64,000 bases of DNA from Amycolatopsis sp. CA-230715 (GCF_018736145.1 NZ_CP059997.1:4587501-4651500), one strand, 5' to 3'. Positions 1-8,534 are shown, numbered from the stretch's first letter. A program made the numbers and translations. Notes: generated by a model from the letters alone, not told the origin.

Positions 1-1032
1 CCGCGACCGGTCGCGAAGACCGATGCCCGCCAGCGAAACCCGGGTCGCGCGCGCCCTGACCACGGCGTCGTTGTGCCGGGTCAGCTCGTCCAGCTCGGCG
101 CTGATGGTCTGGCTCGTCAGCGCCGTCAGCACGTGCCCGAGCGCGCCCGCGAGCAGTGGCGGGTTCGCGGCGTCGACCGGGACCGCCTTCGATTCGTCCT
201 CGCCGCTCGGCACCACGTAGAGCAGGAGCCGCCGAACGTCCTCTTCGGACTTGCGCTCGAAGATTTCGCGCAGTGCCGGGCCGATCGGCTTGTTCAGCAG
301 CACTCCGCCGTCGGTGAGCCAGTGCGATCGGGTCGCGTCGGTGAACGCCGCCATGTCCGGGTGCGCTTCGTCGGCACCGGCCCCGACCGGCATCCTGGCC
401 AGCTCGAACGCGCCGGGGAAGGACGCGCTGCAGCGCGCGGCGAGCGCCAGCGGGTCGAAAACGTTGCCCTGCCACAGATCCCGCTCGAACCGGAAGAGCA
501 GGCGGTGCTCGGTGTCGCGCATGAGATTGCCCAGCGCGTCGTCGTACCTCGTCGTCTCGCCGTCGATCATGGTGCCGGTGAGCAGGACCGTGACGTCCGG
601 GTTCACCGGGGTGTCCTGCTGGCCGACGATCCCGCGCAGCGCCTTGCGGAGCCCGCCGAGCAGCACGCGATCGCCGTCGAGCACCGAGCGGGGTTCCGGT
701 TCGGACGGGTCGCGGATGAGGTTGTCGAGCGAACCGGTTTCGAGCCAGATGTCGCGCAGCGAGGCCGGTGACGAGCGGTAGGCCTCGGACAACCCGAGGC
801 AGGCGGCGTTGATCCCGCCCGCGCTCGTGCCCGTGAGCACGTCGAGGCACACCGTGGCGTTGAGGAATCGCAGCAGCTTCCCGTACGCGGTGGCGTCGCT
901 CGAGTCCCTGGAGGCGCGCAGCAGTGCGGAGGTCTCGGTCGCCACCCCGCCCATCCACACGGCGAGGCTGGCCCCGCCGACCATCGTCATCGCGATGCGG
1001 ATTTCTTGCGGCCACACGGTTTGTTCGCGCAC
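1..1032 (-). CDS. Patatin-like phospholipase family protein (C-terminus outside window)
   Basis: Only the first 344 residues are visible because the gene runs off the left edge. It looks like a patatin-fold serine lipase: an early glycine-rich turn (VGGASLAVWMGG, residues 18-29), the nucleophile elbow GTSAGG with the serine at residue 70, and the DGG motif with the partner aspartate near residue 241. The Ser-Asp dyad is therefore intact and acyl-ester hydrolysis is likely; the substrate is unknown. The GTG start at 1032 is preceded by GGGAGG at good spacing. No signal peptide is seen, so it is probably cytoplasmic. It is divergent from the secreted lipase that follows. The family assignment is firm, the physiological role is not. 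Confidence 0.85.
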   Translation of the reverse strand, partial: MREQTVWPQEIRIAMTMVGGASLAVWMGGVATETSALLRASRDSSDATAYGKLLRFLNATVCLDVLTGTSAGGINAACLGLSEAYRSSPASLRDIWLETGSLDNLIRDPSEPEPRSVLDGDRVLLGGLRKALRGIVGQQDTPVNPDVTVLLTGTMIDGETTRYDDALGNLMRDTEHRLLFRFERDLWQGNVFDPLALAARCSASFPGAFELARMPVGAGADEAHPDMAAFTDATRSHWLTDGGVLLNKPIGPALREIFERKSEEDVRRLLLYVVPSGEDESKAVPVDAANPPLLAGALGHVLTALTSQTISAELDELTRHNDAVVRARATRVSLAGIGLRDRSR

Positions 1033-1215
1033 GGCGCCTCCCACGTCACGGGCGATCAGTCCAGCAGAAACGATCCACTTCCGGGATGGACGTCCGCACC
1101 CGCTGTTCGGGTGGACTTCTCCGCCCGAAGGGGCAGCGTGGTAGGGCGTGCCCCACCAGCCGTTGTCAGGGTGACTGGATGGGAGACGGTACCGCGAAGC
1201 GCCAGTATTCGGGGC

Positions 1216-2409
1216 ATGACGAAACTTTTCCGTTCGTGCGCCGCGGTGCTCGCGGCGGCCGCCGTGCTCACCGCGGTCACCGTGCCCGCCTCCGCCACCC
1301 CCGCTCGGGGCGCGCTGCTTTCGGTCACTCCGGTCGAGACGCTCTCGCTCGACGGCGTTCGGGCCAAGCTCGCGGACTCGCCGTTCGGCGCGGACCACGT
1401 GCGCCACGGCGTCCACGCCTACCGGCTGGAATACCGGACGATCGACGGCCGCGGCCGTCCGACGACCGCGAGCGGGCTGGTCGCGCTGCCGGACGACGGC
1501 CCCCGCGTGCTGCCGACCGTCGCCTACCTGCACGGCACGCGGGTGGGGAAGCGCGCGGTGGCCAGCGTCGACGAGCACAACGCCGACCGGCCGGCCGCCT
1601 ACACCTTCGCCGCGGCCGGGTACGCCACCGTCGCGCCGGACTTCCTCGGGCTCGGTACGGGCCCCGGTTCCCACCCGTACATGGACAGCGCGACCGAGAC
1701 GTCGGCGTCGGTCGACATGCTGCGCGCGGCGCGCTCCTTCGCGCAGCGGCTGGCGAAGGCGCTGGACCCGAAGGTGCGGATCACCGGGTTCTCGCAGGGC
1801 GGGCAGGGCGCGATGGTGCTCGGGCGGGCGCTGCAGTCCGGTGTGGACCGCCGGTTCTCACTCGGCGCGCTGGCGCCGATCAGCGGCCCGTACGACGTGC
1901 TCGGCGCGGAACTGCCCGGCATCTTCGACGGTTCGGTTTCGCCGGGCTCGGCGATGTTCTACCTGTCGTACTGGACGGTCGCGATGAACCGCACGCACCA
2001 CATCTACTCGGATCCGGCCGAGGTCTTCAAAGCCCCGTACGCGTCGACGATCGAGAAGCTGCTTGACGGCTCGACGGATGACGACGTGGTCGCGAAATCC
2101 TTGCCTGCCAAGCTTTCCGACCTGTTCACCGACGCGTACTTGAAGCGCGTGCGGCATCCGTCGGGCGGGTTGCTCGAAGCCGCGCACGCCAGCGACGGCG
2201 CCTGCGACTGGCGGCCGCGGGTGCCGGTGTCGCTCTACGCGGGCACCGCCGACACGGATGTGCCGATCGCGAACGCGGAAAGCTGCCGGCGCGACCTCCG
2301 CGACGAAGGCGCGCGCGTGCGGGTGGTGAACGTCGGTCCCCGGGATCACTTCGGGACCGCTTTCACCGCGGTACCAAGGATCGTGGACGCTTTCGACCGC
2401 GTGCGCTGA
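1216..2409 (+). CDS. Secreted alpha/beta hydrolase, secretory lipase family
   Basis: A 397-residue protein beginning with a classical signal peptide (MTKLFRSCAA, then an Ala/Val core and an ASA cleavage site near residue 27). The body is an alpha/beta hydrolase: the oxyanion segment TVAYLHGTR, the nucleophile elbow GFSQGG (serine about 193), and a late acid/His pair in DTDVPIANAE and GPRDHFG. It resembles the LIP/secretory-lipase group of actinobacteria, which hydrolyse extracellular esters or triglycerides; the real substrate cannot be read from sequence. The ATG at 1216 is chosen because it opens the signal peptide; upstream in-frame codons give no sensible N-terminus. A palindromic repeat block starts right after the stop. 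Confidence 0.85.
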   Translation: MTKLFRSCAAVLAAAAVLTAVTVPASATPARGALLSVTPVETLSLDGVRAKLADSPFGADHVRHGVHAYRLEYRTIDGRGRPTTASGLVALPDDGPRVLPTVAYLHGTRVGKRAVASVDEHNADRPAAYTFAAAGYATVAPDFLGLGTGPGSHPYMDSATETSASVDMLRAARSFAQRLAKALDPKVRITGFSQGGQGAMVLGRALQSGVDRRFSLGALAPISGPYDVLGAELPGIFDGSVSPGSAMFYLSYWTVAMNRTHHIYSDPAEVFKAPYASTIEKLLDGSTDDDVVAKSLPAKLSDLFTDAYLKRVRHPSGGLLEAAHASDGACDWRPRVPVSLYAGTADTDVPIANAESCRRDLRDEGARVRVVNVGPRDHFGTAFTAVPRIVDAFDRVR

Positions 2410-2410
2410 C

Positions 2411-2844
2411 CCTTCGGGGGCGTCGGCCGGTGCCCCGAAGGTGACCTTCGGGGAATCTAGCGCCACTTTCTCGGCCCTCGCTCGCGTGCGGGCAGTGCCG
2501 CGCATGCCCCGAAGGTGGCCTTCGGGGCGCTCAACGCCGCATATTCACCCCTCGCGCGCTCGACCACCACGACACTCTTGCCCTGAAGGTGGCTTTCGGG
2601 GCGCTGGATGCCCTGAAAGCCACCTTCAGGGGCACGCGACGGCCTGCTGTGGGGTCGTGCGGGTGGCCGGAGTGTTGTGCGAGGGTCGAGTTCGCGGCGT
2701 CTACCGCCCCGAAGGCCACCTTCGGGGACTCGCGCGGGTGGTGGCCCCGCCGCGAGGGCCGAGATCGGGACGCTCAGCGGCCCAAGAGGAGCCTTCGGTG
2801 GCACTGCCGCCTGCCCCCGACCTCTACCGGAGGATCTTTCGGGG
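2411..2844 (+). repeat. Composite intergenic palindrome repeat, copy A
   Basis: This 549-base gap between two convergent genes holds no convincing gene but five 21-bp palindromes with arms like CCCCGAAGG and CCTTCGGGG around a three-base centre: 2433-2453, 2507-2527, 2581-2601, 2611-2631 and 2707-2727. A lone half-arm sits at 2411-2419, directly after the lipase stop, and degenerate versions lie near 2780 and 2835. The first four are spaced 74, 74 and 30 bases, exactly as in the copies near 23.1 and 37.2 kb, and the spacers are also similar. The block may act as a bidirectional terminator for the flanking genes. Open frames through it are artefacts, since each palindrome reads PK(V/A)xFG on both strands. 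Confidence 0.9.
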
Positions 2845-2958
2845 CATGAGGGTCCGTACGAACTCGACCTTTCGTTCGCCCAGGGGGACCCCCGATTTCA
2901 ACGTTAGCGTGGTGCACCGACAGTTTCGGGGTGCCAGTTCGGTGGGATTCGGGCGCGA

Positions 2959-4113
2959 TCACCGCCGTGCCAAGGAGCGGTGGTCGCGGAGGCTGGCCGT
3001 CAACGCGGACGCGGCGACGGCCACGCCCGCCGCCAGCAGGAACGCGGGCGGGTAGCCGAACTGGTCGGCGACCAGGCCGCCGAGCGGGCCCGCGGTGAGG
3101 ATGCCGAGGTCCCAGAACGAGATTATCGCGCCGACCGCGACCCCCGGCCGCAGCGCGCCGGTACGGTCGAGGGTGACGGCGACGGCGGACGGGAAGATCA
3201 GGCTGAGCCCGGCGCCGGTGACCGCGGCACCGGCCAGTGCCACCACGCTCGTCGCCGCGGTCGCGAGCGCGACCAGTCCCGCCGCCTCCACCACCAGAAC
3301 AGTCTGCGCGACCCGGATCCCGCCGAGCCGGTCGACCAGCGGGCTGCCCGCCGCCCGCACCACGAGGAAAGCCGCCGAAAACACCGCAAGGCCAAGGTTT
3401 TCCCCGCCCACCCGGTCCACGGTCAGGTGCAGCACCAGCAACGCGGTGAGCGTGCCGTAGCCGTAGGCCGCGAACCCGAGGCTGGCCCCCGGCGCGCCGA
3501 CACCGCGCGGCAGCAGATCGCGCCAGGTCGTGATCCGCATCCGCGCGCGTTCTCCGGTGCCGCGCCGGGTCGTCGCGACCAGCGCGGTGGACGCCAGCGG
3601 CAGCGCGAGCACGAGCCACCACACCGCGGTCGAGCCGCCCAGCTCGTGGAAACCGACCGCGAGCAGCGGCCCGCCCGCCAGGCCGCCCCACATCGACAAC
3701 CCGAACCAGCCGCTGACCCTGCCGCGAAGCCCGGCCGGTGCGCGCGAGAGCACCCACGGCAGCGCGGCGGAGAACAGCGCGCCTTCGCCCGCGCCCATCA
3801 CGAGCCTCGCCACGAGCACCACCGCGACGTTCCCGGCGAGCAGATGACCCGCCGCGGCCAAAGTCGTCAGCGCGCCGCCCGTCATCACCACGAGCCGTGC
3901 GTACCCCGCGTCCCCGGCGCGCCCGGCGAACGGCCTGGTGACCGCCGCCGCGGCGAACGCGGCACCGACCGTGAGCCCGGTGATCGCGGGCCCGGCCGCG
4001 AACCTGCCGGTCAGGTAGCCGGGGAGTTCCTGGAGCGTCGCGCCGAGCGCGAGGTAACCGCACAGCACGGCGACCCACAGCCGCTTGACCGGAGTGTCGG
4101 GGAGAGCGTCCAC
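2959..4113 (-). CDS. MFS transporter
   Basis: A 384-residue, highly hydrophobic protein with about twelve predicted membrane segments and the size of a drug-efflux type major facilitator. Basic loops such as RPFAGRAGDAGYAR, corresponding to the loop 2-3 signature, and a long central loop (TTRRGTGERARMRITTWRD) separate two six-helix halves. It is likely a proton-driven exporter of a small molecule; the substrate is unknown. The GTG at 4113 is chosen because it lies directly downstream of the shared operator region and starts a normal N-terminus. It is divergent from a TetR gene, with four operator half-sites between them, so it is very probably repressed by that TetR protein. Confidence 0.88.
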   Translation of the reverse strand: MDALPDTPVKRLWVAVLCGYLALGATLQELPGYLTGRFAAGPAITGLTVGAAFAAAAVTRPFAGRAGDAGYARLVVMTGGALTTLAAAGHLLAGNVAVVLVARLVMGAGEGALFSAALPWVLSRAPAGLRGRVSGWFGLSMWGGLAGGPLLAVGFHELGGSTAVWWLVLALPLASTALVATTRRGTGERARMRITTWRDLLPRGVGAPGASLGFAAYGYGTLTALLVLHLTVDRVGGENLGLAVFSAAFLVVRAAGSPLVDRLGGIRVAQTVLVVEAAGLVALATAATSVVALAGAAVTGAGLSLIFPSAVAVTLDRTGALRPGVAVGAIISFWDLGILTAGPLGGLVADQFGYPPAFLLAAGVAVAASALTASLRDHRSLARR

Positions 4114-4120
4114 GCACCGG

Positions 4121-4166
4121 ACAGTACAGAACGGTACTGTTCTCGTACAGTACCGAGTGGTACTGT
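4121..4166. promoter_or_regulatory. TetR operator array, four phased half-sites
   Basis: Between the divergent MFS and TetR genes lie two copies of ACAGTAC-N6-GTACTGT, at 4121-4140 and 4147-4166. Because the six-base gap separating them equals the inner spacers, half-sites alternate strictly in orientation with a 13-base period across 46 bases. This is typical of a TetR operator bound by two dimers, and it covers the space where both promoters must lie. Control by the adjacent TetR protein is inferred from position. Confidence 0.88.
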
Positions 4167-4173
4167 CCTCGGC

Positions 4174-4767
4174 ATGGCCGCCGGAGCACCACCGAACCCG
4201 GTCGCGACGCGCGCGAAGATCCTCGAAACCGCGACGGAGCTCTTCTACCGCAAGGGCGTGCACGCGGTCGGGGTCAACGAGATCGCGGCGCGCGCCAGCG
4301 CGTCGAAACTCAGCCTGTACAAGTACTTCCCCGGTAAGGACGATCTGGTCAGGGCCATGCTCGCCGAGCACAGCGACCGGATCCACGCCTGGCTCGAACG
4401 CAACACGGCGGACGCCCCGAGCGGTCCCGCGCGCGTGCTGTCGGTGTTCGATCTGCTCATCGAATGGTTCGCGCAGCCCGGCTACCGGGGCTGCGCGGTG
4501 GTCAACACGGTCACCGACACCCGCGCCGAGCCCGCGATCGCGGAGATCGCGCGCCGCCACCTCGTCCGGTACCGGGCACTGCTCGAAGCGCGGCTCGCCG
4601 AACTGCCCGTCCCGGACGTGCCCGCGCTCGCCCGCCAGCTGCTCCTGCTCGTCGAAGGCGCCAGCGTGGTGACCGCGATCGACGGCGAACCCGCGGCGGG
4701 CACGGACGCCCGCGCCGCGGCCGAACTGCTCGTCAGCGCCGCCGTCGCAGCAGGTACACGTCCATGA
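4174..4767 (+). CDS. TetR/AcrR family transcriptional regulator
   Basis: A 197-residue one-domain repressor of normal TetR length. The N-terminal HTH is clear (residues about 12-60: RAKILETATELFYRKGVHAVGV, followed by the recognition helix region ASKLSLYKYFPGKDDL). The C-terminal part (LLIEWFAQPGYRGCAVVNTVTD) matches the ligand-binding domain of the group with a conserved GC(A/L) motif. It probably represses itself and the divergent MFS exporter through the operator array just upstream, and is released by the exporter's substrate. The start lies eight bases after the last operator half-site, so the mRNA leader must be very short. Its last 35 bases overlap the end of cobF on the other strand. 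Confidence 0.9.
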   Translation: MAAGAPPNPVATRAKILETATELFYRKGVHAVGVNEIAARASASKLSLYKYFPGKDDLVRAMLAEHSDRIHAWLERNTADAPSGPARVLSVFDLLIEWFAQPGYRGCAVVNTVTDTRAEPAIAEIARRHLVRYRALLEARLAELPVPDVPALARQLLLLVEGASVVTAIDGEPAAGTDARAAAELLVSAAVAAGTRP

Positions 4768-5497
4768 TCCAGCCCGTGCGCTCGCGTGCCTCCGCGCGCG
4801 TGGCCACGATCCGGTCGGACACCTCGTCGAGCGGCCCCGCCACCAGGATCTCGTCCGGCGTGCCGAGGTAGGCGCCCCAGAAGATCTCCAGGTCCTCGCC
4901 GGTGAACCGCTGGAACGCGCAGTGCGCGTCGAGCATCACGAGCACGTCGTCTACGCCGTCGGGAAATCCTTCCGCCAGGCGCCTTCCCGTGGTGATCTGG
5001 ACCGCGGTGCCGATCCGGTTGAACGCCGTCCGGTGCTGGGCGGCGAGCACGGAAACGCTGCTGATCCCGGGAAGCACCTCGTAGTCGAAGGCCACCGCGT
5101 CGCGCCGTTTCACCGCGTTCAAAATCGCGATCGTGCTGTCGTAGAGCGCCGGATCGCCCCACACCAGGATCGCCCCGTGCTCGCCGTCGGCCAGCTCGTC
5201 GCGCAGGAACGCCTCGTACAGGTCCGCGCGCCGCTCGTGCCATTCGCGGACGGTGGCCCGGTAGTCGGTGGGAGTGCGGTCTCGTTCGGGATCCGTCGCG
5301 CGCACCACGCGGTGTTCGCGCGTGACGTGCCGGTCCAGGATGCCCTCGCGCAGCTTCGCCAGGTCCTGCTTCTCGGATCCCTTGTCCAGCAAGAAGAACG
5401 CGTCGACCTCGTTGAGGCGGCGCACCGCCTGCAGGGTCAGGTGCTCGGGGTCCCCGGCGCCGATTCCGATAACGGACAGTCGTTTCTGGTTGGCCAC
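4733..5497 (-). CDS. cobF: Precorrin-6A synthase (deacetylating), CobF
   Basis: A 254-residue tetrapyrrole methylase. The N-terminus has the SAM-binding glycine-rich start VIGIGAGDPEHLTLQAVRRL typical of CobF, followed by DAFFLLDKG and the middle motif ILVWGDPALYDS. CobF methylates C1 of precorrin-5 with loss of the C20-derived acetyl unit, a step specific to the aerobic cobalamin pathway. No other cob gene and no cobalamin riboswitch is visible nearby, so this is an isolated pathway gene. The GTG start lies six bases after the stop of the upstream secreted-protein gene, suggesting co-transcription. The 3' end overlaps tetR convergently by 35 bases. Confidence 0.92.
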   Translation of the reverse strand: MANQKRLSVIGIGAGDPEHLTLQAVRRLNEVDAFFLLDKGSEKQDLAKLREGILDRHVTREHRVVRATDPERDRTPTDYRATVREWHERRADLYEAFLRDELADGEHGAILVWGDPALYDSTIAILNAVKRRDAVAFDYEVLPGISSVSVLAAQHRTAFNRIGTAVQITTGRRLAEGFPDGVDDVLVMLDAHCAFQRFTGEDLEIFWGAYLGTPDEILVAGPLDEVSDRIVATRAEARERTGWIMDVYLLRRRR

Positions 5498-5503
5498 GAC
5501 CGG

Positions 5504-6004
5504 TCACGGTACGGCAGGGCCCCAGCCGGCTATCGTGCCGTCGCCGGTCTGCGGCGCGCCGACCGGGACCTTCGTGATCTGCTTGCCCTGCCGGGGTTCC
5601 GCGGGCTTCGTCGGCGGCGCGGGGTGCGGCGGATTCGGGTCCAGCACGGTGAACCACGCGGTCCCGACGCCGGAGTGCGGCGTGTTGGCGTAGCTGCAGT
5701 AGACGGTCACCAGGTACCTGCCCGGCTTCACGGCGCGGACGGTGCCGCTCACCTCGCCGCTGCTCCCGGTGAAGCCGAGGTCCACGCCGTCGGATTTCAC
5801 CTGCGCGTAGGCGCACGGCGTCAGCTTGGCCACCACCTTGGTACCCGGCACGCCCCTGGACGGGATGAGCGTGACCGCCACCTTGTCCACCTGCTGACCG
5901 GGCGGATTCGTCGTCGGTGGTGGGCTGGTTTCGGCGGCCGCGGCGACCGGTGTCAGCGCCAGCAGACCGGCGGTCAGCACGGTGAGAACGGTGTTCGTGC
6001 GCAT
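5504..6004 (-). CDS. Small secreted protein of unknown function
   Basis: A 166-residue exported protein. It has a signal peptide (MRTNTVLTVLTAGLLALTPVA, cleavage around AAA-ET), a Pro/Thr-rich linker, a compact beta-rich central region with two cysteines (TPCAYAQV and VTVYCSYANT) that could form a disulfide, and a Pro-rich C-terminus. No known domain is recognised; the central part could be an Ig-like fold. The ATG at 6004 is preferred over the in-frame ATG at 6019 because it has a GGGGGT Shine-Dalgarno. It is immediately upstream of cobF and probably shares its transcript. Confidence 0.75.
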   Translation of the reverse strand: MRTNTVLTVLTAGLLALTPVAAAAETSPPPTTNPPGQQVDKVAVTLIPSRGVPGTKVVAKLTPCAYAQVKSDGVDLGFTGSSGEVSGTVRAVKPGRYLVTVYCSYANTPHSGVGTAWFTVLDPNPPHPAPPTKPAEPRQGKQITKVPVGAPQTGDGTIAGWGPAVP

Positions 6005-6253
6005 CGCTACCCCCAACATCCGGTGGATCGTGTGCTGAGCACGCCGGAACCGCGCGGCAGGTTGCCTCGCGCGGTGAACCTTGTCATTCCCGGCAGGGTG
6101 CGGGCATCGCGGAACTGTCACCACGGGACGTTTTCCGAATGAACATTGCCCGCCGGTCCGATCGTCGATAATCTCGTTTCACTGGGGATTCATTACGGCA
6201 CATTCATGTGTGCCTCACGATCGTCCCCGGAACACTGTTCGCCGACGATCGGA

Positions 6254-6862
6254 ATGTCGAAAATGAGAATGGTCAAGGTAAGAACCACCGGCCGGATCGC
6301 GGTGCTCGCCACCTTCGCGGTCCTGGCCACCAGCGCGATCGGCACGGCCGCCGCGAGCGCGACCACGAAAACGCTCCAGTGGCTCGTGACGTATCCCCTC
6401 ATCAGCAACGAGGTGCCGCTCACCACCGTGGTGCACGGCGACTACCCCGCGACGGCGGCACGGGGCAGCACCGTCACCGTGCCGCTGAGCGACGACGTGA
6501 ACGCGGGCGTGGAGATCACCGAAGGACTTCTCCTGCTCAGCGCGCCCGACGCCGCGGGCACCATCAGCGGCGGCCGGACCGTCACCTACCGCGACGGCAC
6601 GAGCCAGGACGTGCCGTTCCAGCTCACCATCCCGAAGACCCCGACCCCGCCGTCCGGCACGCCGTTCACCTTCACCGCCACCGGTGCGCTGACCTTCACC
6701 GTCCCCTCGGGCGCGCCGACCGGGCAGGCGACCGTCCGGGTGCGGCCCGCCGCGGGCGCGCATATCGTCACCAAAAGCGATCTCGGTGAATTCGACACCC
6801 CGGCCAGGCTCGATCCGGTCGCCGTTCAGGACGTCGTCGTCGGCACCATCACCATTACCTGA
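6254..6862 (+). CDS. Secreted protein of unknown function, possible dehydratase-like/Ig-like fold
   Basis: About 202 residues with a signal peptide (RIAVLATFAVLATSAIGTAAASA) and a mature part rich in Thr, Val and Pro and predicted beta strands (TKTLQWLVTYPLISNEVPLT, later GTPFTFTATGALTFTVPSGA). No cysteines and no catalytic motif are obvious. The family is not recognised with confidence. Starts at 6254, 6263 and 6269 are all in frame; 6254 is listed but the upstream signal (CGGA) is weak. The 5' flank (about 6060-6260) is noticeably richer in A and T than its surroundings, consistent with a promoter region. A strong intrinsic terminator follows at 6902. Confidence 0.7.
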   Translation: MSKMRMVKVRTTGRIAVLATFAVLATSAIGTAAASATTKTLQWLVTYPLISNEVPLTTVVHGDYPATAARGSTVTVPLSDDVNAGVEITEGLLLLSAPDAAGTISGGRTVTYRDGTSQDVPFQLTIPKTPTPPSGTPFTFTATGALTFTVPSGAPTGQATVRVRPAAGAHIVTKSDLGEFDTPARLDPVAVQDVVVGTITIT

Positions 6863-6901
6863 CCAAGGTCGGCAGTCTAAATACGGAATGAAATAGTTCC
6901 C

Positions 6902-6941
6902 GGTTTCCCGGCGGGGTTCTTCCTTGCCGGGAAACCTTTTT
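6902..6941 (+). terminator. Intrinsic terminator
   Basis: A perfect 11-bp stem (GGTTTCCCGGC at 6902-6912 and GCCGGGAAACC at 6926-6936) with a 13-base loop, followed at once by five T residues. It lies 40 bases after the secreted-protein gene and only a few bases before the end of the convergent dusB gene. The U-tract fits termination of the plus-strand gene. Confidence 0.9.
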
Positions 6942-6943
6942 CG

Positions 6944-8089
6944 TCAACCGCCGGAATGCATGTCCTCGGTCTCGGGGACGCAGTTGTCGTCGGGGTCGTC
7001 GAGCCAGCCGTGCGGGAGGGTGACCTTGCCGGGTGAGCCCTGGCGCCCGCGGGGCCCTTCGGCCGCTTCCGGGAACGGGGCGTCGTGGTCGAGCTGCCCG
7101 ATGAGGTCGTCCAGCTCGGTGAGGCTGGAGACCATGGCGAAGCCGCGGCGCAGTTCGGAGCCGACCGGGAAGCCCATGAAGTACCAGGCCATGTGCTTGC
7201 GCAGATCACGCATCGCCTTGTCCGGGCCGTCGTGGTGGACCAGCAGTTCGGCGTGACGGCGCAGCACGCGGGCGACTTCGCCGAGGTCGGGGCCCGCCGG
7301 GATCTCGCGTCCGGCGAAAGCGGCTTCGAGTTCGCCGAACAGCCACGGTCGGCCGAGGCAGCCGCGGCCGACGACCACGCCGTCGCAGCCGGTTTCGGCC
7401 ATCATGCGCAGCGCGTCGCCGGAGGTGAAGATGTCGCCGTTGCCGAGCACCGGGATGCCGGTCACGGCCTCTTTCAGCGCGGCGATCTTCGACCAGTCGG
7501 CCTTGCCGGAGTAGCGCTGGGCGGCGGTGCGCGCGTGCAGCGACACGGCGGCCGCGCCCTCGGCCTCGGCGATGCGGCCCGCGTCGAGGTAGGTGAGGTG
7601 GTCGTCGTCGATGCCGACGCGGAACTTGACCGTGAACGGCACCCCCGCCTCGGCGGCCGCGGCGGCCGATTCGCGCACGATGTCGGCGAACAGCTTGCGC
7701 TTGTAGGGCAGCGCGGCGCCGCCGCCCTTGCGGGTGACCTTGCTGACCGGGCAGCCGAAGTTGCTGTCGATGTGATCGGCGAGGCCCTCGCCGGTGATGA
7801 TCTTGACGGCCTCGCGCATGGTCTTCGGGTCCACCCCGTAGAGCTGCATCGACCTGGGCTTCTCGTCGGCCCCGAAGGTCATCATGTGCATGGTCCCGGG
7901 ATGCCGTTCGACGACGGCGCGGGCGGTGATCATCTCGCAGACGTAGATACCGGCGCCGTACTCCTGGCAGAGCTGCCGGAACGCGACGTTGGTGATGCCC
8001 GCCATCGGCGCGAGCACGACCGGCGGGTCGACCCGGTAGGGGCCGATCCGCAGGTCAGGCTTGGTCAGGGTGGCGGTCACGCTCTCCAT
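6944..8089 (-). CDS. dusB: tRNA-dihydrouridine synthase (DusB/NifR3 type)
   Basis: A 381-residue flavoenzyme that reduces uridine to dihydrouridine in the D-loop of tRNA. The TIM barrel begins with VVLAPMAGITNVAFRQLC, carries the catalytic-cysteine motif SNFGCPVSKVTRKGGGAAL, and has the FMN phosphate-binding segments VLGNGDIF and VVVGRGCLGRPWLFGE. The C-terminal helical tRNA-binding domain ends with an acidic tail (DDPDDNCVPETEDMHSGG). Length fits the family. The ATG at 8089 is used; the GTG three codons in, preceded by GGAGAGC, is a realistic alternative. It appears monocistronic. Confidence 0.95.
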   Translation of the reverse strand: MESVTATLTKPDLRIGPYRVDPPVVLAPMAGITNVAFRQLCQEYGAGIYVCEMITARAVVERHPGTMHMMTFGADEKPRSMQLYGVDPKTMREAVKIITGEGLADHIDSNFGCPVSKVTRKGGGAALPYKRKLFADIVRESAAAAAEAGVPFTVKFRVGIDDDHLTYLDAGRIAEAEGAAAVSLHARTAAQRYSGKADWSKIAALKEAVTGIPVLGNGDIFTSGDALRMMAETGCDGVVVGRGCLGRPWLFGELEAAFAGREIPAGPDLGEVARVLRRHAELLVHHDGPDKAMRDLRKHMAWYFMGFPVGSELRRGFAMVSSLTELDDLIGQLDHDAPFPEAAEGPRGRQGSPGKVTLPHGWLDDPDDNCVPETEDMHSGG

Positions 8090-8340
8090 TGTCGCTGGTG
8101 GCGTCCGTCACGCGCACCCGGCCCGGTGGATGCCTTCACCGGCTTGGCGCCGCTCTCAGCCGGTCGATCCCCTCGGCTGTGTCGATGGGCAGGTGCTTAC
8201 CGGTGGTCACGTCGCGCGTGCTTGACCCGCGTGGTGATCGTGCGGACACTGTGGGTGTGAAGGGGAGTATTCCTTCGCGCCGTTCTCGTCAGCACGAGAC
8301 GTGAAGTCCTGCGCGGCCAACCCGGCGTTGGCCATCCGGG

Positions 8341-8505
8341 ATGTCTCCGGGGGCGGCGGTCGTCGCATGCTCGACGGTGGAAGAGACCTTCAGCGAGTCC
8401 ACCGTGGCCACCGGCCGGAAAGGCGAACACTTACCACTCGATCTCGTTCTGAGGACTTTCGCCGGGCAGGTACTCAGCTTTGCCAGTTTGCTCTCGACTG
8501 GCTGA
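8341..8505 (+). CDS. Doubtful small ORF in the 8.1-8.56 kb gap
   Basis: The 470 bases between dusB and the next small membrane gene contain no recognisable gene. The best candidate is this 54-codon ATG frame (starting MSPGAAVVACSTVEETFSES), which has no good Shine-Dalgarno. Composition is slightly less GC-biased at the third position than in neighbouring genes, so it may be decayed coding DNA or simply non-coding. A hairpin lies at its end (8498-8534). It is listed only to document the gap. Confidence 0.2.
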   Translation: MSPGAAVVACSTVEETFSESTVATGRKGEHLPLDLVLRTFAGQVLSFASLLSTG

Positions 8506-8534
8506 GCTGACGCCTGCGCGCCCCGCTCAGCCAG
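8498..8534. other. 10-bp hairpin upstream of small membrane protein gene
   Basis: CTGGCTGAGC (8498-8507) and GCTCAGCCAG (8525-8534) form a perfect 10-bp stem with a 17-base loop. No T-run follows on the plus strand. It sits 25 bases before the GTG start at 8560 and could be part of that gene's leader or a weak terminator. Confidence 0.5.

Noticed and set aside
2433..2631. CRISPR array
   Set aside because: Repeats are palindromes at alternating 74 and 30 spacing with partly conserved spacers, and no cas genes are nearby.
5498..6004. Cobalamin riboswitch ahead of cobF
   Set aside because: Only six bases separate cobF from the preceding gene, and no B12-box-like sequence is seen upstream of that gene.
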